Part shown: one piece after another, positions 9,184 through 20,846 of the stretch
Layout: every line of letters begins with the position of its first letter
Numbering within the stretch: the first letter of the stretch is position 1
Assembly: GCA_017506865.1 (NCBI GenBank)
Contig: JAFCMP010000545.1
Coordinates: forward strand, 124,001 to 188,000
Direction of reading: 5' to 3'
DNA from: Tribonema minus
Taxonomy: Eukaryota > Sar > Xanthophyceae > Tribonematales > Tribonemataceae
DNA: 64,000 nt
Made by a program: the position numbers and the translations under genes
The notes under the pieces: generated by a model
The model's database searches: none
The model's input: the letters and a program-made list of their open reading frames with translations, nothing else
What the model was told of the DNA's origin: nothing

Positions 9184-11525
9184 GACCTCGTGCTAGTTTT
9201 CATCCTGGTGTAGTAGCCCCCCGTCTCCCCCCCCACCCCCTCCCCCCCACAACAGGTGCCACGCTTCAGAGGGTATTTACCCCCAAGCTGTTAGTTTTTG
9301 CGCAGCCATCCTGCGCAAGCTCAGCACACTCAGTTCACTCACTTGCCGAAAGTGTCAAGTTCCCACTGAGTCCACCCCACAGCATCGACAGCTGGTGCAT
9401 TGTTAGGCGCCTCGCTGCGGGACGCCTGGACCCCCTGCGTCCGTTTTTTGAAGCGGGCAGTGCACTGGCACCGTGCAGCTGCTTGCAGCGCGCAGCGGCA
9501 CGGTGGCGTGCGCTGCTGCGATACGACTGTACATATGCGCCTCAGAGTAGCTCACCGCGAGGCCTCGAGGGCTTGGCGAGGGCGCAGAAACCGTGGTGTT
9601 GTTGCGCGTGATGTGCGTGGGTGTGTCGCCGATCGCACAGCAAGCGGCCGCTTCCGACATAGGTGCTGTAACCGCCAGCACCGGGCATAAGCGATGCCTG
9701 CCATTATAAAAATGCTACTCATGAAGTACACTGAATTTGCTGCGTTGACGGGCGTTTTGGCCACATGTTGCTCTGTGCATGCGCACTGGTCGCACACTGC
9801 TGTATGAGTATGTGCAATGACGGCGTGTGTGCTTAAGCAGTTATCATTGTACTGCCAGCAGCACTTAAGGTCCCTCACGTGCGGACAGAACTATTGACGG
9901 CCGTGGCAGAGTACACACGACTCTCAAGGTGGACCCAGTGCAGAAGTATAGAACAGCACCTGCAGTCATGACCAGGACAGGCTGGGTTTTGCAATGAAGT
10001 GGTGGTAGGTGCAAGTGGAGAAGACACAGACACTGGTTCAGACACATTACAGGAACAATACTGAACTGGTGCTGGACCAGTCCTCGGTACTACATATAGT
10101 ATGCCACTGTGGTGAGCATGTATGTATACAGGTAGTAGGCACATGCGATGTAGGTGTGTTCACGTTCGGTCAGGTGTATGTATGGGCCCCGGGGAAACAG
10201 CCTCTGTATGATATGACCCCACAGCGTTTGTAGTTTTATTTATTTCGCTTCGCTAGGGGCGCGGAAAGCCCTCTCTTTGCAGGTGCACTGAATGCAACAT
10301 TCCTTCTCCGAAGAGAGACTCAAACGCAAACAGCCTTCTCACATGTGCACACTACCACCAACACCCAGAACCAAACCCTACTGAGGGTTGCCGTACATGT
10401 ATGTGCAATGAAGCTTGCATATGCCTGCTACCCTGACCTGGGATGTGAACCGTCGCTTCTGAGCGTTGCTTATAAGCTTACCTATTGCTTGCCAGTGCTG
10501 CACATTGTGGTGCAACCCCCAGGTCATCAAACGACGATGCATAAAAAATAATTAATGTTCTCCAACATCATGGCGCTGCCGCCAGGATCTTTGCTCCTTT
10601 GCTTGCCACATTGCAATCATTATGGTACACGCCAACACGGCGGTCTTTTATGGCATGTGTGCCTACTTGTGGCATGTGTGCCTACTTGTAGCTATGGTTA
10701 ACAGTTGGCCACGCGCACGCAACTCACCCACACCATTGGTGCAGACAAGGATGTCAACGCAATCTGAATTTTGTCAGTAAAGACCTGCGCTAGTCATGGT
10801 GGTACCGTGACAACAGCTGCAACATGCTGTGACTTAAGTTTGTGCCATTGATGAACCTGATGCCTATGCCACAGCATCTGCTTTGAGAGTATCATTTCTG
10901 GGGCATAGTACCCAACAGGCAAAGCCATCTGCAGTTTGTGCTTTGCTTTGCTGCGACGCAGAGCTGTCACCGTGCACTGACTGCAGGCGCGCTCTGGCTG
11001 AACAGCTCAAGCCATGTGTGTGCTGAACTATACTGATCCGCCGTCCGCCACCGCTGCCGCTTCAGCAATGGTGCCACCGAAATCTATGTGCACTGCAGGT
11101 ATGGACTTGTCTATCTTGAAGCTTTGCCAGCCAGTGCTATGCTTGGTGTTGCCCGCAGACATGCAAGCCGCAGCAGTGGCCGCATGCTTGCCAGCAGGTG
11201 ATTGGCGTACAGACTCACCTGAAGCAGCCCTGTAGTTAGTTGACATGTGCACTGTTGTCAAGTTGAACGTAAAGGTGCGCCGGTGCTTAACCCTTCAGGT
11301 ATGCAGCAAAGCGCTCAACTGCGGCCATACTTCACAATGTATGATATGTTCCAACGCGCTGAAGGTCTATCATGCATGCAGCAAGGCACCGAATGCACAC
11401 AGTCAAAGAGCCTGGTACAATCACTAATCCATGAGCATCTGAGACTTGCAAGCACACACATATGGTAGATGCAAAAACTCCGAGATGTGTTGGAAAGAGC
11501 AGCTGCATGCATTCAATTTGAGCCA
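9184..11525. other. Stretch without recognised genes
   Basis: About 2.3 kb between LINE-1 and the armadillo gene. Only short, unconserved reading frames occur. The plus-strand frame of 322 codons that ends at 9611 begins at a plausible ATG, but its composition and internal DNA repeat give no sign of a protein family. I see no tRNA, inverted repeats or further mobile-element signatures. Confidence 0.5.
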
Positions 11526-13436
11526 TTACCTTCTTGATCTGCTGGCAGCAGCGAATGCAAGGTTCTGCTTCAGCCTGTCGCCACTTGCCTGAATGTGTTC
11601 GTGATTTGGGTATGCAGCCAAGGCGCTTGCAACTGCGCTTCTTGCACCTGCAACACCCAAGCGTGCGGCTACGCCGTTGTCAACGCTCAGACTTATCATA
11701 GCGCACAGGGCTTGCTCAATGGTTTTCATGACAAGTTCCTCCTCTGCCAGTGGGGGCTGTGACGACAACAGGCCGCGTAATTCATCCACGACAGCCTCGC
11801 AGGCCCCTGCATGTACCAGGCTGGCCAGCCCCTCTGGGCTGATAGCACTGCCGGTTGTCGCCAGGACTTCAACTGATGCCAGGCCAAAAAGGTGTGCTTC
11901 TGAGCTGTCGGCAGCCCAGTCGTTTGGCAGCTCTAGTGATATGATGGCAGATACGACGATCTCGCATGCACCTGCTTCCCGCAGCCTCTGAGCGGCGTCG
12001 TGATGACTATCACCGAGAATGGTGATTGCCTTCAGCGCGCTGGTCAAGATATTTGCAGCCTCTTCGTCATTCATTCGTGCGAAAGTGTGTGCGCGTGCAA
12101 CTGTCACTACTGCTTCTGCTGCACCTGCAGCCGCCAGCTGCACTGCACCGCCATATCGCGCGAGGCACACCACTGCATCCAATGCTGCCTGACAGACTGC
12201 GTCTTGAGGCGTATAACGAAGGGCTGCAGTAACTGCAGCGCTGGCGCCAGCAGCTATAAATTTCCTGGAGGACTCTGCGTAGACCAGCTGTATCAGTACG
12301 TGTAGGGACGCACACTGCACATCAGCATCAAACGGATATGCTTTCATGGCTGCGACTAGAGCTTTGGCACCGCCTGCGGCACAGAACTGGATGGCATCTT
12401 CGCCCGTCAAGGCAGGAGACAGCGCCATAACAGCATGGAGAACACAGTGACTGAGCGCTATCACCGTGTTGCGGGAGTGCGTCTGCAGCGCCTGCACAAA
12501 AGCGGCATGGACACCAGCGGCCATCAGCTCTTCTTTCACTGCTCTTTGCTCGGACAAAGAGTCACCTGCAGTCGCCACGCCAACACGTGCTGTCGTCACA
12601 TCTCCCATCCCCGCTATTGCACCAGCGCCGCACTGCTGCACTCCTGCATAGGCGGTGTGTGCGTGCACTGACGCTACCACCACGCCGCACAAGCCAGCAG
12701 CCTTGAATCTCTGCCAGTTGGAGTCCGAACGAACTTCGAGGATCCGCTCCGCTCATCCGCGACCCTGAAACCCAAAAAGCAACCGAGCACTTATGCTATA
12801 GTGAAGTCAGTCAAGACACTCAAACTGTTGAAGTTTGATAATGGTAGATTCTTGGCCTCACTTAGACGCACCAGAAGAGCTGTTGGTTGTTGAAGTTGAG
12901 ACGGGTGGAGCCGTGCTATTGCACACTGAGCAGTGATATGACAGTTGAAGTTGGCATGAAGTTGAAGTATGAATATCACCGTTGAAGTACAATATCACAT
13001 CAGGAACAACATCAACTTCAACAAGTGAGTAGTCAGCAGATGCCCCTGATATAGGGCTACAGCATGCCATTACCCAACTTCAACACCTGTTCTGCCCTGG
13101 AGACTTTACTATAGCATAAGTGCTCGGTTGCTTTTTGAGTTTCAGGGTCGCGGATGAGCGGAGCGGATCCTGAAGCAAGAGCTTCTCAGCAGCGTTGAGG
13201 GCGGCTTCCTGGACACTGGCGACCAGGGGGTGCGCCACCAGTGCTGTCACTATGGCCTCGCAAGCCCCAATCCTGCCCAGGACACGTGTGGCAGCGAGCT
13301 GCGTCACATTGTCCGCGATCCCGGCGATAGCGCGCGCACCCCACTGCTGCACGCTGGCGACGTCGGCGAACTGCTGCATCATTGCCACAATGTGGGCAGC
13401 GCACGACTGCGGAACATGCTGCTGGTGCTGGGCCAT
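11526..13436 (-). pseudogene. Armadillo-repeat protein ARM-1, split by a MITE
   Basis: Starts at ATG 13436 (MAQHQQHVPQSCAAH) and ends at TAA 11526. The product is a string of ~42-residue helical repeats of the LRRK2/armadillo type (for example VASVQEAALNAAEKLLL and YAGVQQCGAGAIAG). These form a scaffold for protein binding; the partner is unknown. The two other copies in this window (30775-32251 and 40142-41647) align end to end. A 431 bp inverted-repeat element (12740-13170) lies inside what is continuous coding sequence in the paralogues. The frame then reads DPLRSSATLKLKK... into a stop, and the downstream part (11526-12739) lacks a good ATG at its beginning. Splicing out of the element was considered, but the obvious 3' splice site in its end gives the wrong frame. 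Probably inactive. Confidence 0.75.
12740..13170. mobile_element. 431 bp MITE with ~68 bp inverted ends inside ARM-1
   Basis: The left end reads GGATCCGCTCCGCTCATCCG and continues about 68 bp; the right end is its inverse with two or three mismatches. The interior is AT-rich with TTGAAGTTGAAG-like motifs and no ORF. There is no clear target duplication: flanks are ...CTTCGA and TGAAGC... The family differs from MITE-1 to -3. It interrupts the ARM-1 coding frame between the first and second helical repeats. Confidence 0.88.
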
Positions 13437-13812
13437 ACTTTAGTGACAACCCGGGCTGGCGGCCGGCGTTGCTGCACGATCAGCTAATGCTGCAGTGTGC
13501 CGGAGCTCCGAGTGATTGAAAAGCGCGGCCTGCACAGGTAGTAAGCATAAACATGGGCAAGGGCACACCTTCGTTACACTTTCCGCTAATCATCAGCATA
13601 GTGCATCCAAGATATAATTTGTGCATGGTGCATTTGACACTGCTGCAACTCCAGCAGAGTCCGCCATGTTGTATCATCCAGCAGCACGCATGGATTTGTA
13701 AACAAATACTGCATCAACATTTTACTCTGCATCAAAGTTTTAAATGGCTCACAGCAAACTGTGCACACTATTAGCTCATGGCCAGCCTTCATGACTCTTT
13801 GTGTCTTGCGCT

Positions 13813-14799
13813 ACAGTGGAGGGGGATAGGGGTTGATATGGGATATTATTAATTGTTTATGGCGAGAAAGGGGCCACCTACATCTATGAGGACCAGAATC
13901 CTCACGTTGAGAAGTAGGATAGTGCAGTGACAACATGTCCGACCTTGTCCGACTTTGGCTGACTTTGATCGCAAAAAACCCAGAAACTCGGTTAATCGCA
14001 TAATTTCAAAATCAGTTAAAACCGGCTGTTCGTCGACTGACGCCGACTACGATCGGCTATAACCGCCCAAATTCGCAACAACGGCCCTCAAACTTGCCGA
14101 GGTGATCAGCAGGCTTCAAAGCGAGGTCCTCCTGCACATGCGCACCAGATGCTACCACGCTGGTCACTTGTGTGTAGCAGGGCAAGCAGCATCAATGACC
14201 CACTGCTACGGCGCTGCAGCGTCGGCAACAGTGAAGCCACACACGTTGCAGGCGAGGGTGTGAGTGCTGCTTATCCTCAAAGTCTATCGTCTAACAAGGC
14301 CTCCAACAGGCCTGCACCGGCCGGGTGGCACAACGGCGGCTTAGACTGCAGCAGCTGCCCGTCATTTGAGCTCTCTCAGCAGCAACCCTTTTTGAAAATT
14401 TAATGGTCTATCTTGTACCAAATTTTCAACGCGAGCAGGTTGCATCGCTGGAAAGCCTTGCGTGTCACGCGTGGATTGGTGATATTAGAAAAAGTGACAA
14501 CCTGAGTGTGACAAAATTAGCCAAGCCCTAGGTCAGACCTTTAAGTTAGCAGGTTTCACCCAGACCTGCACGACTTTATTGCCTGCAACTCACGATGGTC
14601 AGGGCTTCGCAACTCAAGGATAGGTGCATTCGATATAGGATAGGTGCATTCTAAAGCACTCTTCAAGCCTGACAATTTGAGCTACTAGTAGTACTGAACA
14701 CAAGCAGGGGCTTTGGTACAGCAAAGTTCATTTCAAAACGGTGTGCTCATCCCTGTGGTCACTGCGTGTGCTCATCCCTGTAGTCACTGCTTCCACTGT
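13813..14799 (-). mobile_element. Inverted-repeat element T, copy I
   Basis: 987 bp, starting ACAGTGGA and ending in a sequence whose reverse is ACAGTGGAAGCAGTGACTA. It matches 16484-17378 in reverse orientation. The left end has lost part of the inverted repeat. The flanks ...GCGCT and AGCGACTTG... join to give the uninterrupted paralogous sequence at about 259-272, so the insertion left no target duplication (or a single T). The interior corresponds to the 158-codon frame of copy II but is not open here. It also has GTCCGAC-type short repeats. Confidence 0.85.
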
Positions 14800-14816
14800 A
14801 GCGACTTGTTAGTGTA

Positions 14817-15345
14817 CAGCAGCCAGTACAGAGTGGATTAAAGATGCATCATACAGAAAGTAAGTTTCTTGGCACAATCATAACAATCATGCACAGTACA
14901 TGCAAGCCGGCAGGGGTGCTATTCCTATCAATACAAGGGGCCCCGGGGTCATGATATAAAGAGCGGGTCCGTCCCGCCAGCCTCACCGCTCTTAGACCGT
15001 TACCGCTCCTAAGTCGTTCTTGTCCATAAGTGGGGTAAACCCTAACCCTAGGATAACCCGAACCCTATATCTAGGGTTTGAAGTAATTAACTAGGGTTTG
15101 TGTGACCATAGTTGAACTTGGGTTCGAATTAAGCCGGACAGCACGCGGCTGGGTGCTACATTGCTGTGACACGCTTGAGCGTTGTTGAATATCACGCAAA
15201 AAACCGCTATTTAAGCATCGGTCGTGAAGCTGCAAGCGGTAGGTGGGCACGATATATTATTAAGAGCGGTCTGCCCCGAGCAGCTCCAAATTGCTCTTAT
15301 ATCGACCAGATCCGTGTTCAGCCGTCAGACCGCTCAGCTGAGGCT
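14817..15345. other. Non-coding stretch with telomere-like tract
   Basis: About 530 bp present in copy B only. Near 15041-15105 are degenerate CCCTAA/AGGGTTT units, including AACCCTAACCCTAGG and three copies of CTAGGGTTTG-like sequence. No gene is seen. Such tracts may mark repair of a break with telomere-like filler; that is inference. Confidence 0.5.
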
Positions 15346-15480
15346 CTTATGGAAACCAATCAAAAGATGCTCATTGTAGAGCTCTAGGCGACAAAGGATG
15401 TTTGCCGCAAGTGCCTTCCACCAATAACCGTGTTCACCGCTGCTGCAGTCATGGGCGAAGGCGTCAATGATCACTGAAGG
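15346..15480 (+). repeat. Dispersed repeat R-C, copy 2 (partial)
   Basis: Matches 812-940 and 47946-48050: GGAAACCAATCAAAAGATGC, then TAGAGCTCTAGG and CACCAATAACCG. The right half of the family sequence is missing or decayed. Confidence 0.6.
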
Positions 15481-16483
15481 ACTCTAGCATTACTTTAGAC
15501 TGGTCACAAGCTGGCCACAAGTGCACAAATAGGCAATGTTTTTTCATCAGAGAAAGTATGTCAAGGACCACTCGCTTTCAATTTTTAAAAATAGAACATG
15601 CATCCGGTCCAGCAGAGTGTTCATACAAATCTGCTCAAAGATGAGTTTTGTCGATATATATTTCTCCCAGCGCCAAGCAAAGATCGCTTGTTTGAAGATG
15701 CATAGGCCTGGGGTGCACTCTAATTGACCTCACTGCGCCCACTGCAACACTTACGCTGCGATGCGCCTGCATACCTCCAGGTTCTGTCGACAGCCGCCAA
15801 TGACTCAAAGGCGCTGATCTCAAGAGTCAAGCCGCAGAGGCAGCTCCCAATAAGTCCCTGTCACTCCAACCTTGTGTCCTCGTTCAGCAAGCCTCAAAGA
15901 CAACTTGAAGTGCCAGACACAGCAGCGACCAGGCATGTGCCACTGATAGACCAACCTACATGCATAAAACAGCAGGTGCCTCACCTATGGCTGCCTCACG
16001 ATGATGCCAGTTTCGCCTCGCCCCGGCTAAAAGGCCTCGCTTGACACCATAGGCACCACACGCGTTGCAGAAATTCACTAAAAAAAAACAAGGCTGACGC
16101 CTGTGATACAGGACGACAGTGTCCAGTGTAAGCAGGCATCAAGTGATTTTGCAGTACATGAATGTTCCGAAGTATCAGGACTGGGTACAGATTGAATTGT
16201 ATGCACGCTGTGCGATAGTGCAAAGAGGCTGATCCGGTGCACATGCGACAATGGTATCGCCAATGTTGCGACTCATGATGAATGTTGTAGTATCAAATAG
16301 AATACCGTATTATTGATAATTAAGTCCATGCGGCGAGTTTTTTATGAAAGCGAAAAAAGGGGGGTGGGTCGCCATTGATAACATGGGCAAAAAAAGGGTG
16401 CCACTGGGGTGCATGTATGTTTGAGCCATTGTAGCTAGCTCATATATCACCATCATAAGGTGTCAGCACGCTTCTACGCCGCT

Positions 16484-17378
16484 ACAGTGGAAGCAGTGAC
16501 TACAGGGATGAGCACACCCTTTTGCAATTTACTCTGCTGTACCAAAGCCCATGCTTGTGTTGAGTAGCTCAGAATGTCGGGCTTGAAGAGCCCTTTTGAA
16601 TGCACCTATCCTTGAGTTGCGAAGCCCCAAACATCTTGAGCTGCAAGCGATACAGTCGTGCAGGTCTCGGTAAAATTAGCTAGGATTTGGCCTAGGGCTT
16701 GGCTTCTCTTGTCACGATCAGGGTGTCGCAATTTTTTAATATCACCAATCAACTCGTGAGACGTTGGGCTTTCCAGCGGTGCAACCCATTCGCAGTAGAA
16801 GTTTGGTACAAGAGAGAACATTTCAAAGAAGGGTTGCCGCTGAGAGAGCTCGAATGACGGGCAGCTGCTGCAGTCTGAGCAGCCGCCGCTGTGCCACCCG
16901 GCCGGTGCAGGCGTGCTGGATGCCTCGTTAGACCATAGAGGACAAGCAGCACTCACAGCCTTGCCTGCAACGTGCGTGTGTTCGCTGCTGCCGACGCAGC
17001 AGCAGCAGTAGCAGTGGATGCTTGATGCTACAGGCCCTGCTACACACCAATGACCAGCAGCGTGGTACTGACATGTGCACATGTGCAGCAGGACCTTGGT
17101 TAGAAGCCTGATCCCGGCAAGTTCCAGGGCCGTTTTCGCGGATCTGGGCGGTTATAGCCGATTGTAGTCGGCGGCAGTCGAAAACAGCCGTTATAACCGA
17201 TATTCTGCGATTTTTCGCGATTAAAGTCGGCCAAAGTCGGCTTAAGTCGGACATGCTTAGTAACTATCCTATATGTCAACGTGGGGATTCTGGTTCAAAT
17301 AATGTTATGAGCCATCTCCCTCACCATCAGAGGTTATCCTATATCAGCCCCCATCCCCCTAGTCACTGCTTCCACTGT
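16484..17378 (+). mobile_element. Inverted-repeat element T, copy II, nested in MITE-3
   Basis: 895 bp with near-perfect ~27 bp terminal inverted repeats (ACAGTGGAAGCAGTGACTAC; the right end is its inverse). MITE-1 and MITE-2 show the uninterrupted site GCCGCTCCTGAAAC. Here it is GCCGCT, element, CCTGAAAC, so no bases were duplicated (or one T). The minus strand has an open frame of 158 codons (16606-17082). hAT elements start CAGTG but normally duplicate 8 bp, so the superfamily is unresolved. Confidence 0.87.
16606..17082 (-). CDS. 158-codon frame inside element T copy II
   Basis: Starts at ATG 17082. The product is Cys- and Ser-rich at first (CSDCSSCPSFELSQRQPFF), then reads EMFSLVPNFYCEWVAPL and a charged stretch HELIGDIKKLRHPDRDKRSQ. 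I do not recognise a family. The same coding stretch is present but not open in copy I, where the DNA is still similar. It may be a remnant of a transposase or of a captured gene, or a chance frame; no catalytic triad could be assigned. Confidence 0.3.
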   Translation of the reverse strand: MCTCQYHAAGHWCVAGPVASSIHCYCCCCVGSSEHTHVAGKAVSAACPLWSNEASSTPAPAGWHSGGCSDCSSCPSFELSQRQPFFEMFSLVPNFYCEWVAPLESPTSHELIGDIKKLRHPDRDKRSQALGQILANFTETCTTVSLAAQDVWGFATQG

Positions 17379-18215
17379 CCTGAAACCAGGTCAAATATTG
17401 AAACCCAGCTGCTGCTTCTGGGAGCCTTTCTGTGAGTTTGGCTACATCGTTGGCCATCTTTCTGTATGCTCTGCACGTTGCTGACAGTGCATGCATGCGC
17501 ACACGCAATCATGATGTGGAGATGTAGCGTAAGTCACTGAGTGTGCAGAGTACACGTACGCAGAGAATACATGCTGCGTATGCACGTGAGAAAAAGGGGA
17601 GGGGGGGGCACACTTTCATGAGCGAAATATAAAAGCGGGTTGTCATTGTGTGAGAGCTCGGAAACTCATAAAAAAACTATCCCCTTGGGCTTTTCTGAAA
17701 GATTATAGACAATACGGTACTGACGCACACCGCTACGACAATGTCCTATATTCCTGCAATCAAGTCGATTGCACCTTAGGCTTTCGGAGCACCATCGCGA
17801 GTTGCGCCAGCTGCGCCGGCCTGGCGACTGCTGTGCTTCAGCCAAATAGATCTGAGCAGCATTACCATCTGACGTCGCACGCGAAAGCTACTCATGTTTT
17901 TGCCTTGATCAGAGAGCCGCAGAGGGTACTGTGGTGTGGCGCAATTATTTGATGAGGCTGATCGCCGGAAGTCAAACCGGAAGTATGTATTAAATTGTGA
18001 AGAACCCCACTTCTCCGACATGGTACAGATAGTACTCAGAATTCCGCTTACAACAACACGTGTTCTACCAAATATGCTCCTGATGTCTTCTCACCTGAGT
18101 CACGACAGCCCCGATCTCCCTTCCTTGCCGCAGTTCAACCTGAATCAACTGTCCCAGTCTCCCCTTCCTTTGACCTGTCGGCACGCTTGAAGTTCAATGT
18201 TGAAGTTGAAGAAAA

Positions 18216-20527
18216 GCTTTTAAAGTTTGATGCCACTTTAGATACCTTTCAATTGTCGGTGGTGCACACAAAGCTCTGATGAGTATTGCACACACCAATT
18301 GGCAGAAAACCCATACTCCGCTGCCCACTTGCCCCCTAATGGTGTTTGTCCTGAAGTCCCTTCCTTTTCATTGACCGTGAACTAAATCAATTCATCATCT
18401 GCCCCCGGGTGCTACACTTTAAAAAGATATGATCCGAGCTGCGGCGCCAGCTTGGCGGTGCGTTGCGCTTGAAGTTTGAGTCAAAAAGTGTAGAGAGACA
18501 CCTTTAGCGTGAGTGCACGCAGTTACATGTCAGGACTGGGAAACAGCGAAATGCGAGGGAGAGGTACCGCCGCACCACGTTGCGCTAGACACACCTAATG
18601 TGCGGATTTGCGGACACGGAACCGTGTGCGCCTTCCTTCGTCTACGCATTTCCTTTTTTGGATCAAATTACTTCAAGTTGTATGCAGGACATCCGAATCG
18701 CATCAGCAATCCAAAGCACAGCCAGCAGCTGCCGCCGCTGCTTTTGTTGTGATTGAATTATACAGTTGTAATCAGGACTTACAACTTATTGTTGTCTGGC
18801 CCTCAGCCTCCAGCTATCACTACCATCTTGGTCCTCTGTCGTGTTGATGTTGCTAGTTTTGCGCCCTAGGCGAGAATGATCAATAAGAAGTACCTACGCC
18901 TTGCGCAAAGCAGCATGCGCATAGCAAGCCACCGATGCCATCCGCGCCAGAGTTTGTGCAGTGCCTTTATGAATGATCGGTCTGACACATGCGCGCCATA
19001 TGGCTAGCTGCAGCAAATAGTGCGGCCAGTATGAAAGTCCAATGTGCATGCTGAGCGCTGACAGTGTCGTCACCACCCGCTGATCGCTGTCGCAGCTGCT
19101 GGATTGGTCACAGTGTGCTGCCAAACCACCGCCAGTGTCTTTCGCTACAGTTTCTGCAATTGTGGCATCATGGGCATTCCTCGAGGCAAATGCGCCAAGA
19201 ATGGTCGAGGGATGCTTTCAAGATTTAAAAAAAACAATCGCCATGGCATATGCAGCGCTGTTGATACACAAATGGCAGGCAAGCACCGCATCTGCAAAGA
19301 GCTGTTTCTTTTTAAATAATTGGCTACTCGATCGCAATATGGCGCTAATTCTCAAGACACTGGGGTAGTTGCTAAACAATGACATCTGACGTGCTATACA
19401 TTCTCAGGTAAGTTAAAGTCTCCGACCACTGGAAGCAAACATGTCACGGTGTTGCTCTGCATGCCAGGTCATGGCCCAGTCTGCCTTGTTGCCATGGCAG
19501 CTTGGGATCGCGCATATGAGCAAATGCCCTTCGCTTCTACACTCCACAAATCGTATGACACATGGCATGAATACGCCCTGCTCTTGCACTGGCAGTCCTC
19601 GCCTCAGGCCTAGGCTGTAGCTGCTGTGCTGAGTTGTAGTCAGGCCTGGTATGGCAACGTTGCTCAATAAAATTGCAGTGCCAGCTGGAATGGGGCTACT
19701 GTGGTGCATCTTTGATATGTTCATGCACCCAAACATTAAGGATGATGATCACAAATGCGAGATCTCACCTGCCTGCTGCACCGCCGCTGTGTTTCCAACA
19801 CACCCCACTTGATGCAGGCATCACTGCATCACTTCTTCAAAACCTTTGAGATATATAGTTTGATGCAGATGTACTGTAATACAGTCTGTATAATACGGAG
19901 TGATTCACATCAAAGCAGAGCAAACCACACTGAACAGAGATTGTTGCTGTTCCGAAACAAGTGATTGTTGCACAATACGTCTAGGTTACCTCAATTGACA
20001 GGATACCTACGTTGCCATATGCAAAGGAAGCCAGCATGTCGGCTGCACACGAAGCATCAGCTGCGCATTCTTTTGGGCCGCCGCAGTAGCCAAATACTTT
20101 GCTGTGTCATTGCACACTAACAGTGCCCTTTCAAGAGGGCCTCCATGCGGCTGTTCGAGAATCAGGACAGGCTAATGTGAGATTTTATTTAAGACAATGC
20201 CAAGTGCAAAGACAACTTGTTGAACAGAGGCAGCTGAAATGCAATACAAAAAGCCTGCACTGATAAGGAGTGATCTCAGAGGTTTTGCTTCTGACTTCAA
20301 AATTTTGAAGCATGAAACCTGGACAGTGCCACGTCAGCATCATTGAGGCACATAACTTGCGGGCTCCACAAATTCGAACAGCTTAAGTGCAAAACCGTTG
20401 CAATATCAAGTGCACCCCTTGAAGTGCAAACTTATGTATTTTGAAGTATATATATACAAGTCCTTGCGTTAAGTACTACAAGTCCACGTGTGGGCGGGTG
20501 GGGTGTGGCGTGCAAGCTTTGCATGCT
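18216..20527. other. Stretch without recognised genes
   Basis: About 2.3 kb of moderate GC content. Only short reading frames occur on both strands and no family was recognised. No inverted repeats, tRNA or rRNA were noticed. Confidence 0.5.
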
Positions 20528-20723
20528 ATATCTAAGAGTGAACACAAGAGAAACAATACACACAGCACAGCTTTTCCACAGCCATGTGCACAAAGTGGAA
20601 TTTCGAAGTTCACAAGTGCAAAGCGATATCTAAGAGTGAACACAAGAGAAACAATACACACAGCACAGCTTTTCCACAGCTTTGTGCACAAAGTGGAATT
20701 TCGAAGTTCACAAGTGCAAAGCG
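20528..20723. repeat. 98 bp tandem duplication
   Basis: Two adjacent copies (20528-20625, 20626-20723) differing at only a few bases. Each starts ATATCTAAGAGTGAACACAA and ends AAGTTCACAAGTGCAAAGCG. It lies just left of the LINE-2 3' end. Confidence 0.92.
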
Positions 20724-20846
20724 AGTTGACAGAACACCAAGACAGTGCCCACTGGCATGTGAGAGTACGTATGGACTTGTATTTATAAAGGCCCAAGGGA
20801 GGCCGGGTTGCCTATGCAATCGAAAAGCTTGCGTCAACGCAGCAGC

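Larger units (their letters stand above)
16305..17717. mobile_element. MITE-3, interrupted by element T copy II
   Basis: A third copy of the MITE-1 family, flanked by TA at 16303-16304 and 17718-17719. It has ends CCGTATTATTGATAATTAAG and an inverse right end. It would be about 518 bp without the nested 895 bp insertion at 16484-17378. It is the positional counterpart of MITE-2 in segment A. Confidence 0.87.
13546..18215. repeat. Segmental duplication, copy B
   Basis: The partner of 1-2996, enlarged by insertions: the inverted-repeat element copies at 13813-14799 and 16484-17378, and an extra stretch (about 14817-15345) holding a telomere-like tract. The similarity is patchy but ordered, and it resumes on each side of every insertion. 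This lets the insertion sites be read exactly. Confidence 0.85.

Noticed and set aside
8643-9611. Plus-strand frame of 322 codons
   Set aside because: It has a repeated peptide only because the DNA has a 58 bp repeat, and no conserved domain or codon pattern supports a gene.
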